This document shows positions 17,800 to 25,118 of a stretch of DNA of 64,000 bases, one piece after another. The notes under the pieces are model-generated. The model did no database searches and was not told the origin of the DNA. It saw only the letters and a list, made by a program, of their open reading frames with translations. The translations under genes and the position numbers were made by a program. Position 1 is the first letter of the stretch. Each line of letters starts with the position of its first letter. Source of the stretch: Gammaproteobacteria bacterium (GTDB taxonomy: Bacteria > Pseudomonadota > Gammaproteobacteria > Xanthomonadales > SZUA-36); NCBI GenBank assembly GCA_030426265.1, contig JAUHYP010000007.1, positions 1-64,000 on the forward strand. Direction: 5' to 3'.

Positions 17800-18251
17800 T
17801 TCGGAACCTCCTCCACGGTTGCGATGCACTCGATTTCCACCCGGCTGTCGAGCGCCAGGCCGCTGGAACCCAGCGCGCTTCGGGCAGGCTTGTTGGTCGG
17901 GAAATAGGCCACGTAGACCTCGTTCATGGAGGCCCACTCGGCGATGTCGGCCAGGAAGACGGTGCATTTCACGACGCGGTCCATGGAGGAACCGTAGCGC
18001 TCCAGGACCGCCTTGATGTTCTCCATGGTCTGGCGGGTTTCACCCTGGATGCCACCCTCGGCCAGTTCCAGGGTGCCGGGAATGTTTCCGATCTTGCCGG
18101 ACAGGTACAGCATGTTCCCCACCCGGACGGCGTCCGAGAACGGCAGGGCCGGGTTGCCTCCCAGGTACTCCGGTTCGCCGGCCGCAGCCTGGACAGGGAG
18201 GAGAAAACTGGCGAAGGCCGCGAGGGCCAGTGGGCGGATGGTTCGATGCAT
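17796..18251 (-). CDS. Exported RidA/YjgF family protein
   Basis: The 151-residue protein has an N-terminal signal peptide (MHRTIRPLALAAFASFLLPVQAAAG, in two parts of hydrophobic core and AXA site) followed by a complete RidA domain. The Arg of ARSALGSSGL and the VEIECIATV ending match the enamine/imine deaminase pocket. Most RidA proteins are cytoplasmic and hydrolyse reactive 2-aminoacrylate; a periplasmic form beside periplasmic dehydrogenase subunits suggests detoxification of an oxidation product, but that is inference. A longer start (MTRPRS, 18278) is less likely because it would mask the signal. Confidence 0.87.
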   Translation of the reverse strand: MHRTIRPLALAAFASFLLPVQAAAGEPEYLGGNPALPFSDAVRVGNMLYLSGKIGNIPGTLELAEGGIQGETRQTMENIKAVLERYGSSMDRVVKCTVFLADIAEWASMNEVYVAYFPTNKPARSALGSSGLALDSRVEIECIATVEEVPK

Positions 18252-18290
18252 GGTCGATGGGCTCCGTGGTCGTGTCATTGAAACTCGTGT

Positions 18291-19970
18291 TCAGATTTCA
18301 CCGCGCCGGGCGAAACCGGCGATGTGCTCGGCCGCGCGGAAGGCCAGCGCCTGGATGGTCAGGGTGGGTTGTCCCCGGCCCGATGACACCATGCTGGACC
18401 CGTCACAGATGAACAGGTTGGGCACCTCGTGGCTGCGATGAAAGCGATCGACCACCGAGGTCGCGGGGTCATCTCCCATGCGACAGGTGCCGAGCAGGTG
18501 CGCATGAAAACCCTGTGGCCCCACCGGCTCTCGCCAGGTGCGCAGTGCGCCGGCGGCGTCGAGTATCTCCTGGCCACGGTCCTGCAGGAACTGCATCATG
18601 GCCAGGTCGTCGTCGTGGTCGCGGTAGGTCATGCGGATGGCCGGCCGGCCATGGGCATCCTTCAGGTTCGGGTCCAGGCTGATGTTGTTGCGGGCCAGGG
18701 GAACGGACGTGGTGCTGGACAGGATTCCCATGTGCCGATTGAAACCGCTGCGCACGTCCCGCTTGTACTCCCTGCCCCAGCGCAAAGGTCCCGAACCGGC
18801 TTCCGTGAGCGCATGGAGGGCCGGCATGGCATTGACCAGCGGCCGCCCATCCATCCCGCCGCCCCCGTAAAAACCTCGCTTCGGATCGGTCTCGTAGAAG
18901 TCGTGCACGATGCGCGTGACCTGGATGCTCTTCCAGTCGTTCAATTCATGTTCGAAGTATCCGTGGATGACGGAGTGCCCGTTGCCCATCAGGTACTTGC
19001 CCACCAGGCCCGAGCCGTTGCCCAGGCCGTCCGGGTGCGCGGAGGACTCCGACATGAGCAGCAGGCGCGGCGTCTCCGCGCCATTGGCCGCCAGCACCAC
19101 GGCGCGCGCCTTCTGGGCGTGCTGCTGACCCTGGGCGTCGAGGTAGGCGACTTCCTCCACCCGACCATTGGCGCCGGTGACGATGCGGTAGACCGTCGAC
19201 ATCGGTCGTACTTCGCAGCGTCCGGTGGCTTCGGCCTCCGGGATCATGGTCACCAGCGTGGAGGACTTGGCATTCATCTCACAGCCGAATCCGATGCAGA
19301 AGCCGCAATGGCTGCAGGGCGGGCGACCGCGATAGGGCTGTGACAGGATCGCCACCGGCGCCGGCTGGGCATGCCAGCCCATGGCCGACGCCCCGCGTTC
19401 GAGCAGCACGCCGGAACCCTTCACGGGCATGGGCGGCAATGGGTAGGGCTTCGAGCGCGGCGGGTCGAAGGGGCCCGGTGTTCCGGAAACGCCGATCTCC
19501 CACTCCGCTTTCGAGTAGTAGGGCTCCAACTCCTCGTAGCTGATCGGCCAGTCGACGAAGCCCGTTCCCTCCATGGGCCCCAGCAGGCTGCGCTCCTTGA
19601 AGTCCAGGGGGCGCATGCGCCAGTAGTTGCCCGAGAAATGGACGCTGGAGCCACCCACGGTCCGGGCATAGAGGGCCGGCGGCAAACCGCCACCCGGCGC
19701 CGTGGCGGTTTCGCCCTCGTCGCGTCGGAACGTCTGCGGGTCGGGCCATGACGGGTGACCGGTGAGTTCGCCACCGAACATGGTCTTGAACTCGTCGTGC
19801 CCGAAATCACGGGCCGTGCGCCGGGGCCCTTGCTCCAACACGACCACGTCGAATCCCGCCTGGGATAACTCGCGCGCCAGCACGCCACCGGAGGCGCCGG
19901 AACCGACGATGACGAAATCGACCGGCTTGCGCGTATCGAAGCAGGCGGGGGCGTCAGGGGCGCACATCAT
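18291..19970 (-). CDS. GMC family oxidoreductase (membrane-bound dehydrogenase large subunit type)
   Basis: The 559-residue flavoprotein has the FAD motif GSGASGG (23-29) after VDFVIVG, a VGGSSVHFSGNYWRM substrate-loop region and the C-terminal GMC catalytic stretch HLLGTCRMGDDPATSVVD. A four-cysteine patch (CSHCGFCIGFGC) resembles the extra cysteines of gluconate 2-dehydrogenase and sorbitol dehydrogenase large subunits. It is paired by a four-base overlap with a subunit-3-type gene. Substrate is unknown, probably a sugar, sugar acid or alcohol. No signal is evident, as in relatives carried out by the Tat-signal partner. Confidence 0.88.
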   Translation of the reverse strand: MMCAPDAPACFDTRKPVDFVIVGSGASGGVLARELSQAGFDVVVLEQGPRRTARDFGHDEFKTMFGGELTGHPSWPDPQTFRRDEGETATAPGGGLPPALYARTVGGSSVHFSGNYWRMRPLDFKERSLLGPMEGTGFVDWPISYEELEPYYSKAEWEIGVSGTPGPFDPPRSKPYPLPPMPVKGSGVLLERGASAMGWHAQPAPVAILSQPYRGRPPCSHCGFCIGFGCEMNAKSSTLVTMIPEAEATGRCEVRPMSTVYRIVTGANGRVEEVAYLDAQGQQHAQKARAVVLAANGAETPRLLLMSESSAHPDGLGNGSGLVGKYLMGNGHSVIHGYFEHELNDWKSIQVTRIVHDFYETDPKRGFYGGGGMDGRPLVNAMPALHALTEAGSGPLRWGREYKRDVRSGFNRHMGILSSTTSVPLARNNISLDPNLKDAHGRPAIRMTYRDHDDDLAMMQFLQDRGQEILDAAGALRTWREPVGPQGFHAHLLGTCRMGDDPATSVVDRFHRSHEVPNLFICDGSSMVSSGRGQPTLTIQALAFRAAEHIAGFARRGEI

Positions 19971-20548
19971 GACGTTTCCCCGGGATTGGCATCATAGAAA
20001 CCGAACGGCGGCAGCCAGGCGTGACGACGGTCGAAACCGATCTGGGCCCAGCCTTGATGGTCTCGATTTCCGCCGTACTCCGGCAGGCAGAAGCAGCCGA
20101 GCAGCGTCAGGAAATGCGCGATGCTGAAGAAGGGCGTGTCCTCGACCCCGGCCAGAACTGCGGTCTGCGTGTCGAAGTCGAGGTCCGCGAAGTCCGCCTC
20201 ATGGGCCTCACGGGAACGACGGTCCAGGTCGGCGATTCCTTCGCGCACCATGGGCCAGGCGCCGGCCATGAAGCCGCCTGCTGCGAAATCCATGAAATGG
20301 ACGGCGCCCAGTTCGCGGCCACCGGCCGTGTCGTCCGGCGGCCAGACCTGGTCGGCCACGGCGCCCAGAGTCAGAGCGTCGCCGGGTTCGATGTGGGACA
20401 GCGGCGCACCCTGCGCCTCGAGTTCACGGGCTGCTTCCGCAGCGGCGACCAGTGCCGTTGGGGTCAGCCCCAGCCAGGCGCCGCCCAGGAGCACGCCGGT
20501 GTCCTTGATGAAGTCGCGGCGGGAAGCGGGTCGTGTCGTTCTTGTCAT
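19967..20548 (-). CDS. Gluconate 2-dehydrogenase subunit 3 family protein, Tat-exported
   Basis: The 193-residue protein has a twin-arginine signal (SRRDFIKDTG at 9-18, followed by a Gly/Leu/Ala hydrophobic core) and the conserved body of dehydrogenase small subunits: GDALTLGAVADQVWPPDDTAGG, HFMDFAAGGF and GCFCLPEYGGNRDHQGW. It presumably carries the GMC subunit to the periplasm in folded form. The usual third partner, a multiheme cytochrome c, is not beside it. The ATG at 20548 is preferred to one 36 bases upstream because of the Tat motif spacing. Confidence 0.87.
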   Translation of the reverse strand: MTRTTRPASRRDFIKDTGVLLGGAWLGLTPTALVAAAEAARELEAQGAPLSHIEPGDALTLGAVADQVWPPDDTAGGRELGAVHFMDFAAGGFMAGAWPMVREGIADLDRRSREAHEADFADLDFDTQTAVLAGVEDTPFFSIAHFLTLLGCFCLPEYGGNRDHQGWAQIGFDRRHAWLPPFGFYDANPGETS

Positions 20549-20617
20549 GGATGCGCTCCGGAGGACCTTCTCCGAGCATAGCACCCGATTGGGGATGCGC
20601 CCTGCCCGTCGCGGGAC

Positions 20618-21049
20618 TCAGTCGTCCCGGGGAAGACCCGTGAACGCTCCTGGCAGGAGGTCCTCGACATCCCAGCGGTGAAACCCGTCACCGTCGCACA
20701 CGGAAAGCACCTGCGCCCCCGGAGCGAGCAGTTCCAGCATCACCTGCCGGCAGGCGCCGCAGGGCGGCAAGGGTCGATCGCCCGGCAGATAGACCAGCAG
20801 CGCCGTCACCGAACCCGGCGCGACGCCCTCGGCGATCGCGGTACCGAGCGCGTTGCGCTCGGCGCACTGGGTCAGCCCGAAGGAGGCGCTTTCCACGTTG
20901 CAGCCGGAGATGACCGACCCGTCGCCCGTGAGCAGGGCCGCTCCGACCTTCAGTCCGCTGTAGGGCGAATGGGCGTTTGCAGACGCACGCCTCGCCGCGG
21001 GCAGGAGGCGGTCCCGCAAGCCGGGCGCCTGCGCGTCCTCAGGCGCCAT
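20618..21049 (-). CDS. cdd: Cytidine deaminase
   Basis: The 143-residue enzyme is of the small tetrameric zinc type. The zinc site is formed by the Cys and catalytic Glu of LTQCAERNAL and the two Cys of PPCGACRQVMLEL; YSGLKVGAALLTGDG is the substrate loop. It deaminates cytidine and deoxycytidine to uridine forms. The start is either ATG at 21049 or at 21055; both overlap the deoD end. The order deoA-deoD-cdd is a nucleoside salvage operon. Confidence 0.94.
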   Translation of the reverse strand: MAPEDAQAPGLRDRLLPAARRASANAHSPYSGLKVGAALLTGDGSVISGCNVESASFGLTQCAERNALGTAIAEGVAPGSVTALLVYLPGDRPLPPCGACRQVMLELLAPGAQVLSVCDGDGFHRWDVEDLLPGAFTGLPRDD

Positions 21050-21761
21050 CGACATCTTCCAGCAAGGCTCCGAGCACCAGGTCCGCCACCGTCCCGAAGG
21101 CCGCCTGGCGCTCGGCCGGCGAGAAGTGCAGGCCGCGGGGCAACACATCGCTGACCGTGAGGACCGTCGCGGCACGGCGGCCGTGGAATCGGGCCAGCGC
21201 GTAGAGCGCGGCGGTCTCCATGTCCAGGGCGAGGATGCCCTGGCGGCTCACCCGGTCCACGAAGTCGGGATCGGGATGATAGAAATAGTCGGTCGAAAAC
21301 ACCTCGCCCACGTGCACGAGCACCTCCGCACCGCGCGCCCGGGCTTCCAATGCCTGCAACATCGCGAAGTCACCCGCCGGGGCATAGTCCCAGCCGGCGA
21401 GGCGCTGGCGGTTCATCGCCGAATCAGTGCTCGCCGCCGTGGCGAGCACCAGGGATCCAAGCTCCATGTCGGCGCGCAGCGCTCCGCAGGTGCCGACGCG
21501 AACGATGCGCTGAACGTCGTAGTCGGCGAACAGTTCGTTCGCGTAGATGCTGATCGAAGGCATCCCCATACCAGAACCCATGACGGACACGGGCCGCCCC
21601 CGCCAGGTCCCGGTGAACGCGAGCATGTTGCGCACGGCATTGACCTGCCGGACGTCGTCCAGCGCCCGTTCGGCCAGCGCCTTCGCGCGCAGCGGATCGC
21701 CGGGCATGAGCACCAGTTCGGCGAAATCGCCGGGTGCTGCTTCGATGTGCGGTGTGCTCAT
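21039..21761 (-). CDS. deoD: Purine-nucleoside phosphorylase, DeoD type
   Basis: The 240-residue protein matches the hexameric bacterial PNP family: MPGDPLRAKALAE, the phosphate-binding VGTCGAL segment, LDMETAALYALA for nucleoside binding, and TVSDVLPRG with the catalytic Asp. It phosphorolyses purine (deoxy)nucleosides. It overlaps the deoA stop by four bases and cdd by about 11, so expression is tightly coupled. Confidence 0.95.
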   Translation of the reverse strand: MSTPHIEAAPGDFAELVLMPGDPLRAKALAERALDDVRQVNAVRNMLAFTGTWRGRPVSVMGSGMGMPSISIYANELFADYDVQRIVRVGTCGALRADMELGSLVLATAASTDSAMNRQRLAGWDYAPAGDFAMLQALEARARGAEVLVHVGEVFSTDYFYHPDPDFVDRVSRQGILALDMETAALYALARFHGRRAATVLTVSDVLPRGLHFSPAERQAAFGTVADLVLGALLEDVDGA

Positions 21762-23146
21762 GGAACCTCCTCGTTCCCTACTGATCGGCCGTCGCCACCT
21801 GGCGCCAGTCGATCGAAGACGGCCGCCCGTAACCGCTCAGGCGGCACGTCATCGAACGTCAGCGCGGCCCGAAAGCGACGTTCGGCGTCTTCGGCGTCGT
21901 CGGCGGTCGCGGCATGGATCTCGCACAAGGGCTCGTCCGCTTCGACCCATTCTCCCACCGTCCGCAGTCCGCTGACACCGACGGAGGGATCGATGGCGTC
22001 CTCCAGGCGCTCCCTGCCGCCGCCCAGGGCATGCACCACGAGGCCCACGGCCCGCGTATCGACACCCACCAGGAACGCGTCCCGTTCCGCGGTGACGGTG
22101 CGCCGCACCGGGGCTTCGGCCAGGTACCGCGCAGGTCGCTCGACCAGGTCTGCCGGACCGCCCTGGAGCGCCACCATGCGGCCGAATCGCTCCGCGGCGG
22201 CCCCGGTCTCGATGGCCCGGCGCAGCAGGTCCTGCGCCCGCTCGGGATCCGCCTCGATGCCACCGGTGCTCAGCAATTCGCGGCACAGGCCGTAGACCAC
22301 CTCGGCCAGTCGTGGCTGGGGGCGCTCCCCTCGCAGAAAGGCCAGGGCCTCGCCCATCTCGAGGGCGTTGCCCGCGCTGCGGGCCAGGGGCTGGTTCATG
22401 TCAGTGAGCAGCGCAGTGCAGCGCAGGCCCGCGGCGGCTGCCACCTCGCACAGTGACTGGCCGAGTTCGCGGGCAGCATGCGCGTCGACGAGGATGGCGC
22501 CGTTTCCGGTCTTGATGTCCATGACCAGTCCGTCCAGGCCCTCGGCCAGCTTCTTGGACAGGATGGAGGAAACGATCAGCGGCCGGCAGTCCACGGTCGC
22601 GGTCACGTCGCGCACCGCGTAGAAGCGCCGGTCGGCGGGCGCCAGGCGGGCGCCCTGGCCGATCATGGCGAAACCCGCCTCACGCACCGTTCGGCGAAAC
22701 CGGTCCCGGGCCGGGTTCACGTCGAATCCGGGAATGCTTTCGAGCTTGTCGAGCGTACCCCCCGTGTGACCCAGCCCCCGCCCCGAAATCATGGGCACGT
22801 AGCCGCCGCAGGCGGCCACCAGCGGCGCGAGGACCAGGCTGACCAGGTCGCCGACACCCCCGGTGGAATGTTTGTCCAGGATGGGTCCGTCCAACTCGTC
22901 CCAGCGCAGGACCTCGCCGGAATCGCGCATGGCCAGGGTGAGCGCGGCCTGTTCGGCGTCGCTCAATCCCTTCAGGAACGCCGCCATGAGAAAGGCGCCG
23001 AGCTGTGCGTCGCCGACCAGTTCCCCGGCCACGCCGGCGACGAAGGCCTGCAGTTGCTCAGGGGACAAGGATCCGCCGTCGCGCTTGATCCGAATCAATT
23101 CCGCCGGTGACAGGTCCACCGGTCCCGTGTCGGATGGGGTGTTCAA
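21758..23146 (-). CDS. deoA: Thymidine phosphorylase
   Basis: The 462-residue enzyme has the phosphate-binding KHSTGGVGD, the SGRGLGHTGGTLDKLESIPGF signature and the Lys-rich SSILSKKLAEGLDGLVMDIKTG segment. It splits thymidine and deoxyuridine to the base and deoxyribose 1-phosphate. deoB and deoC, which would process the sugar phosphate, are not in the window. The ATG overlaps the end of the membrane-protein gene at 23143. Confidence 0.95.
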   Translation of the reverse strand: MNTPSDTGPVDLSPAELIRIKRDGGSLSPEQLQAFVAGVAGELVGDAQLGAFLMAAFLKGLSDAEQAALTLAMRDSGEVLRWDELDGPILDKHSTGGVGDLVSLVLAPLVAACGGYVPMISGRGLGHTGGTLDKLESIPGFDVNPARDRFRRTVREAGFAMIGQGARLAPADRRFYAVRDVTATVDCRPLIVSSILSKKLAEGLDGLVMDIKTGNGAILVDAHAARELGQSLCEVAAAAGLRCTALLTDMNQPLARSAGNALEMGEALAFLRGERPQPRLAEVVYGLCRELLSTGGIEADPERAQDLLRRAIETGAAAERFGRMVALQGGPADLVERPARYLAEAPVRRTVTAERDAFLVGVDTRAVGLVVHALGGGRERLEDAIDPSVGVSGLRTVGEWVEADEPLCEIHAATADDAEDAERRFRAALTFDDVPPERLRAAVFDRLAPGGDGRSVGNEEVP

Positions 23147-23568
23147 GGCCCCTGCCCTGCCTCGTACTCACCCCACTGCCGACGCGTCGACGGCAGGTGC
23201 GCCCAGCCGAGCAAACCCAGGTTGGCGACCATGGCGAGCAGGAACACCAGGGCGAGCGCAAGGTCCAGCCCGGCATCGTGATTGAGGCGGTACAGGCCGA
23301 AGCCCAGAACCGCCAGGCTGAGCGCCACCGTGCAGACCGGCACCCAGGGCCGCATCCTCCACACACCGCGCGCCAGAAGGAACGTGGCCAGTCCGATCAG
23401 GCACAGCACCACGACGGAGACCTCCCAGCCTTCCAGTTCACCCCGGAAATGACCGATGAGCCATTTCGAGCCGGCCGACATGAACTCGAGCAGGCCCACC
23501 AGTACCAGCACCATGGCTGCCACGCCGCGGCCGGTGGGCGCTTCGGCTTCAGGCAGCAGGTCGGCCAT
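23143..23568 (-). CDS. Hypothetical four-helix membrane protein
   Basis: I do not recognise this 141-residue protein. It shows four hydrophobic segments (beginning GVAAMVLVLVGLLEFM, VSVVVLCLIGLATFLLA, VPVCTVALSLAVLGFGL and LALALVFLLAMVANLGLL) with short loops, so it is an inner-membrane protein. It overlaps both neighbours (20 bases with the upstream membrane protein, four with deoA), which suggests it belongs to the nucleoside salvage operon or to its upstream partner. Transport of nucleosides is a possibility, but it is much shorter than known nucleoside carriers. Confidence 0.6.
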   Translation of the reverse strand: MADLLPEAEAPTGRGVAAMVLVLVGLLEFMSAGSKWLIGHFRGELEGWEVSVVVLCLIGLATFLLARGVWRMRPWVPVCTVALSLAVLGFGLYRLNHDAGLDLALALVFLLAMVANLGLLGWAHLPSTRRQWGEYEAGQGP

Positions 23569-24163
23569 CGTCCGCCTGTCTGCGCTGGATGAGCAATTCG
23601 ACCACGCCCGCCGCGATCAGGCCCAGGGCGAACAATTCCACGCCCTCCTCCGCGGCATTCTTCACGTCCCGCAGGAAGGCATCGCCCATGAGGGTTTCCC
23701 AGAGGGTTCCGCGACCGAACAGCCGGGAAAAGACCAGGGCCGTGAAGCCGGCCAGGAGCACGCCGAAAGCCGGGGTGCGCGACAGGTTCCGCAGGGATTC
23801 GAGCACGGCCAACCGGTGGCGGAAAAAGGTGACAGCGAGCCAGATCAGCAGCGCCAGGGCGGGCCATTTCCAGACCCCATGGGGCAGGAACAGTTCCAGG
23901 ACCTGGTCGTTCTCACGAACGAGCAGGATGGCGAACCCGATCGCGAAGCATTGCAACATCGGCTCCGGACGGGGACTGCGAAGCACCGCGATGAACAGGA
24001 TCAGCACCATGGCCGCGAGCAGCACCGACTGCCCCAACTCGACGTAGCCGAACTCGGAAAAGCGTTCCAGGGGTTCGAGCTGCCGGACCTCGAACATCGA
24101 GACTTCCGCCAGGAGCAGCGCCAGCAACACGTAGGCGACGCCGCGTATCCACACCGATTTCAA
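23549..24163 (-). CDS. Hypothetical polytopic membrane protein
   Basis: The 204-residue protein has about five or six membrane segments, a polar stretch with ERFSEFGYVELGQS after the first helix and VRENDQVLELF before the third, and a late FLRDVKNAAEEGVELFALGL. Acidic residues at the membrane edges are notable. I do not know the family. It heads the minus-strand group ending in cdd and starts about 60 bases from the terminator of nrdJb. Confidence 0.6.
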   Translation of the reverse strand: MKSVWIRGVAYVLLALLLAEVSMFEVRQLEPLERFSEFGYVELGQSVLLAAMVLILFIAVLRSPRPEPMLQCFAIGFAILLVRENDQVLELFLPHGVWKWPALALLIWLAVTFFRHRLAVLESLRNLSRTPAFGVLLAGFTALVFSRLFGRGTLWETLMGDAFLRDVKNAAEEGVELFALGLIAAGVVELLIQRRQADDGRPAA

Positions 24164-24223
24164 AATCCTGTCGCCTTTGCAGCGGGAAGGGGCGCCAGTT
24201 TAAATCCCCGGGCGGCCGGGAAC

Positions 24224-24248
24224 AAAAAAAGCGCGGCCGGAGCCGCGC
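24224..24248 (-). terminator. Intrinsic terminator of the nrdJab operon
   Basis: On the minus strand GCGCGGC, loop TCCG, GCCGCGC is followed by seven T residues (complement of the A7 at 24224-24230). It lies about 40 bases after the nrdJb stop and separates this operon from the downstream membrane-protein and deo genes. Confidence 0.9.
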
Positions 24249-24285
24249 TGTTCTGGGGGTCGCAGGGCTGCGACTCCGGGCGGTC

Positions 24286-25029
24286 TCAGCCGCACTTGCT
24301 ATAGCCGCAGGACAGGCAGGTGGCGCAGTTGTCCATGACCACCACCGCCTTGGTGTGGCACTTGTGACAAAGCGTCGCCGAGGCCGGGTACCCCGAATCC
24401 TCTCCCTCCGCCGCCTGGATCTTGGTCAGCGATTCAGCCGGGTTTTTTTTTTGGCTGGAGGCCTCGGCCTCGGCGCGCTTCTGGTCGAGCAGGAGCTGCT
24501 GTTGTTCCGACAACTGCTCCTTTTCCATCAGCCCGATCTTCTGCAGGTGATGTTCGATCACCGCTCCGATCTCGGCGATGATGGACGGCATGAACTTGCC
24601 GCCCGGTTTGAAGTAGCCGCCCTTCGGATCGAACACCGCCTGCAGTTCCTCGGACAGGAACGTGACGTCGCCGCCCTTGCGGAACACCGCCGACATCAGT
24701 CGCGTCAGGGCCACGATCCACTGGAAGTGGTCCATGTTCTTCGAGTTGATGAAGATCTCGAAGGGTCGGCGCTGTTCATGCTCCGTGCCCGGATTGAGAA
24801 TGATGTCGTTGATGGTCACGTACATGGCGTGATCGTCCAGCGGGGTCTTGATCTTGTACGTGGACCCCTCCAGCGCCTCGTATCCTTCCGGGCGCTTGAC
24901 CTGTTCGGTCATGCGGATCACCTTCGCGGTCGCACGCTCCTCCTTGACGGGAGCGGCTTCCGCCGGCTTCTTGTCTTCCGGCTTCGCCACTTCGTAGCCG
25001 ACGATCTTGCGGTCGATGGTTATGGGCAT
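24286..25029 (-). CDS. nrdJb: Class II ribonucleotide reductase, NrdJb (C-terminal part)
   Basis: The 247-residue protein equals the C-terminal region of B12-dependent ribonucleotide reductase that is encoded separately in Pseudomonas as NrdJb. Residues about 55-165 are a TSCPD-like domain (YVTINDIILNPGTEHEQRRPFEIFI). The tail has four cysteine pairs or singles, LCHKCH and CATCLSCGYSKCG, the redox-active and zinc-binding end that re-reduces the active site. Between them lies a charged linker encoded by an A10 tract. The gene follows nrdJa by 89 bases with only a modest GAGAG ribosome-binding site. Confidence 0.9.
   Translation of the reverse strand: MPITIDRKIVGYEVAKPEDKKPAEAAPVKEERATAKVIRMTEQVKRPEGYEALEGSTYKIKTPLDDHAMYVTINDIILNPGTEHEQRRPFEIFINSKNMDHFQWIVALTRLMSAVFRKGGDVTFLSEELQAVFDPKGGYFKPGGKFMPSIIAEIGAVIEHHLQKIGLMEKEQLSEQQQLLLDQKRAEAEASSQKKNPAESLTKIQAAEGEDSGYPASATLCHKCHTKAVVVMDNCATCLSCGYSKCG
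24443..24452 (-). other. A10 homopolymer inside nrdJb
   Basis: Ten consecutive A residues on the coding strand encode Gln193-Lys194-Lys195-Asn196. Such a run is very unusual in this GC-rich window, and synonymous AAG codons would have avoided it. Gain or loss of one A, in DNA or by polymerase or ribosome slippage, would end translation three to seven codons later and remove the cysteine tail. Confidence 0.85.
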
Positions 25030-25118
25030 ATCACTACTCTCATGCGGGCCCGGGTCTTCGGCCCTGGTTCGTTGTAGACCCTATTGCCTTGCCTGCAATT
25101 CCTTGGGGACCACGGGAG

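Noticed and set aside
25030-25118. Split nrdJ as a frameshift or sequencing error
   Set aside because: There is an 89-base gap, a separate start codon, and the same division is known as NrdJa/NrdJb in Pseudomonas.
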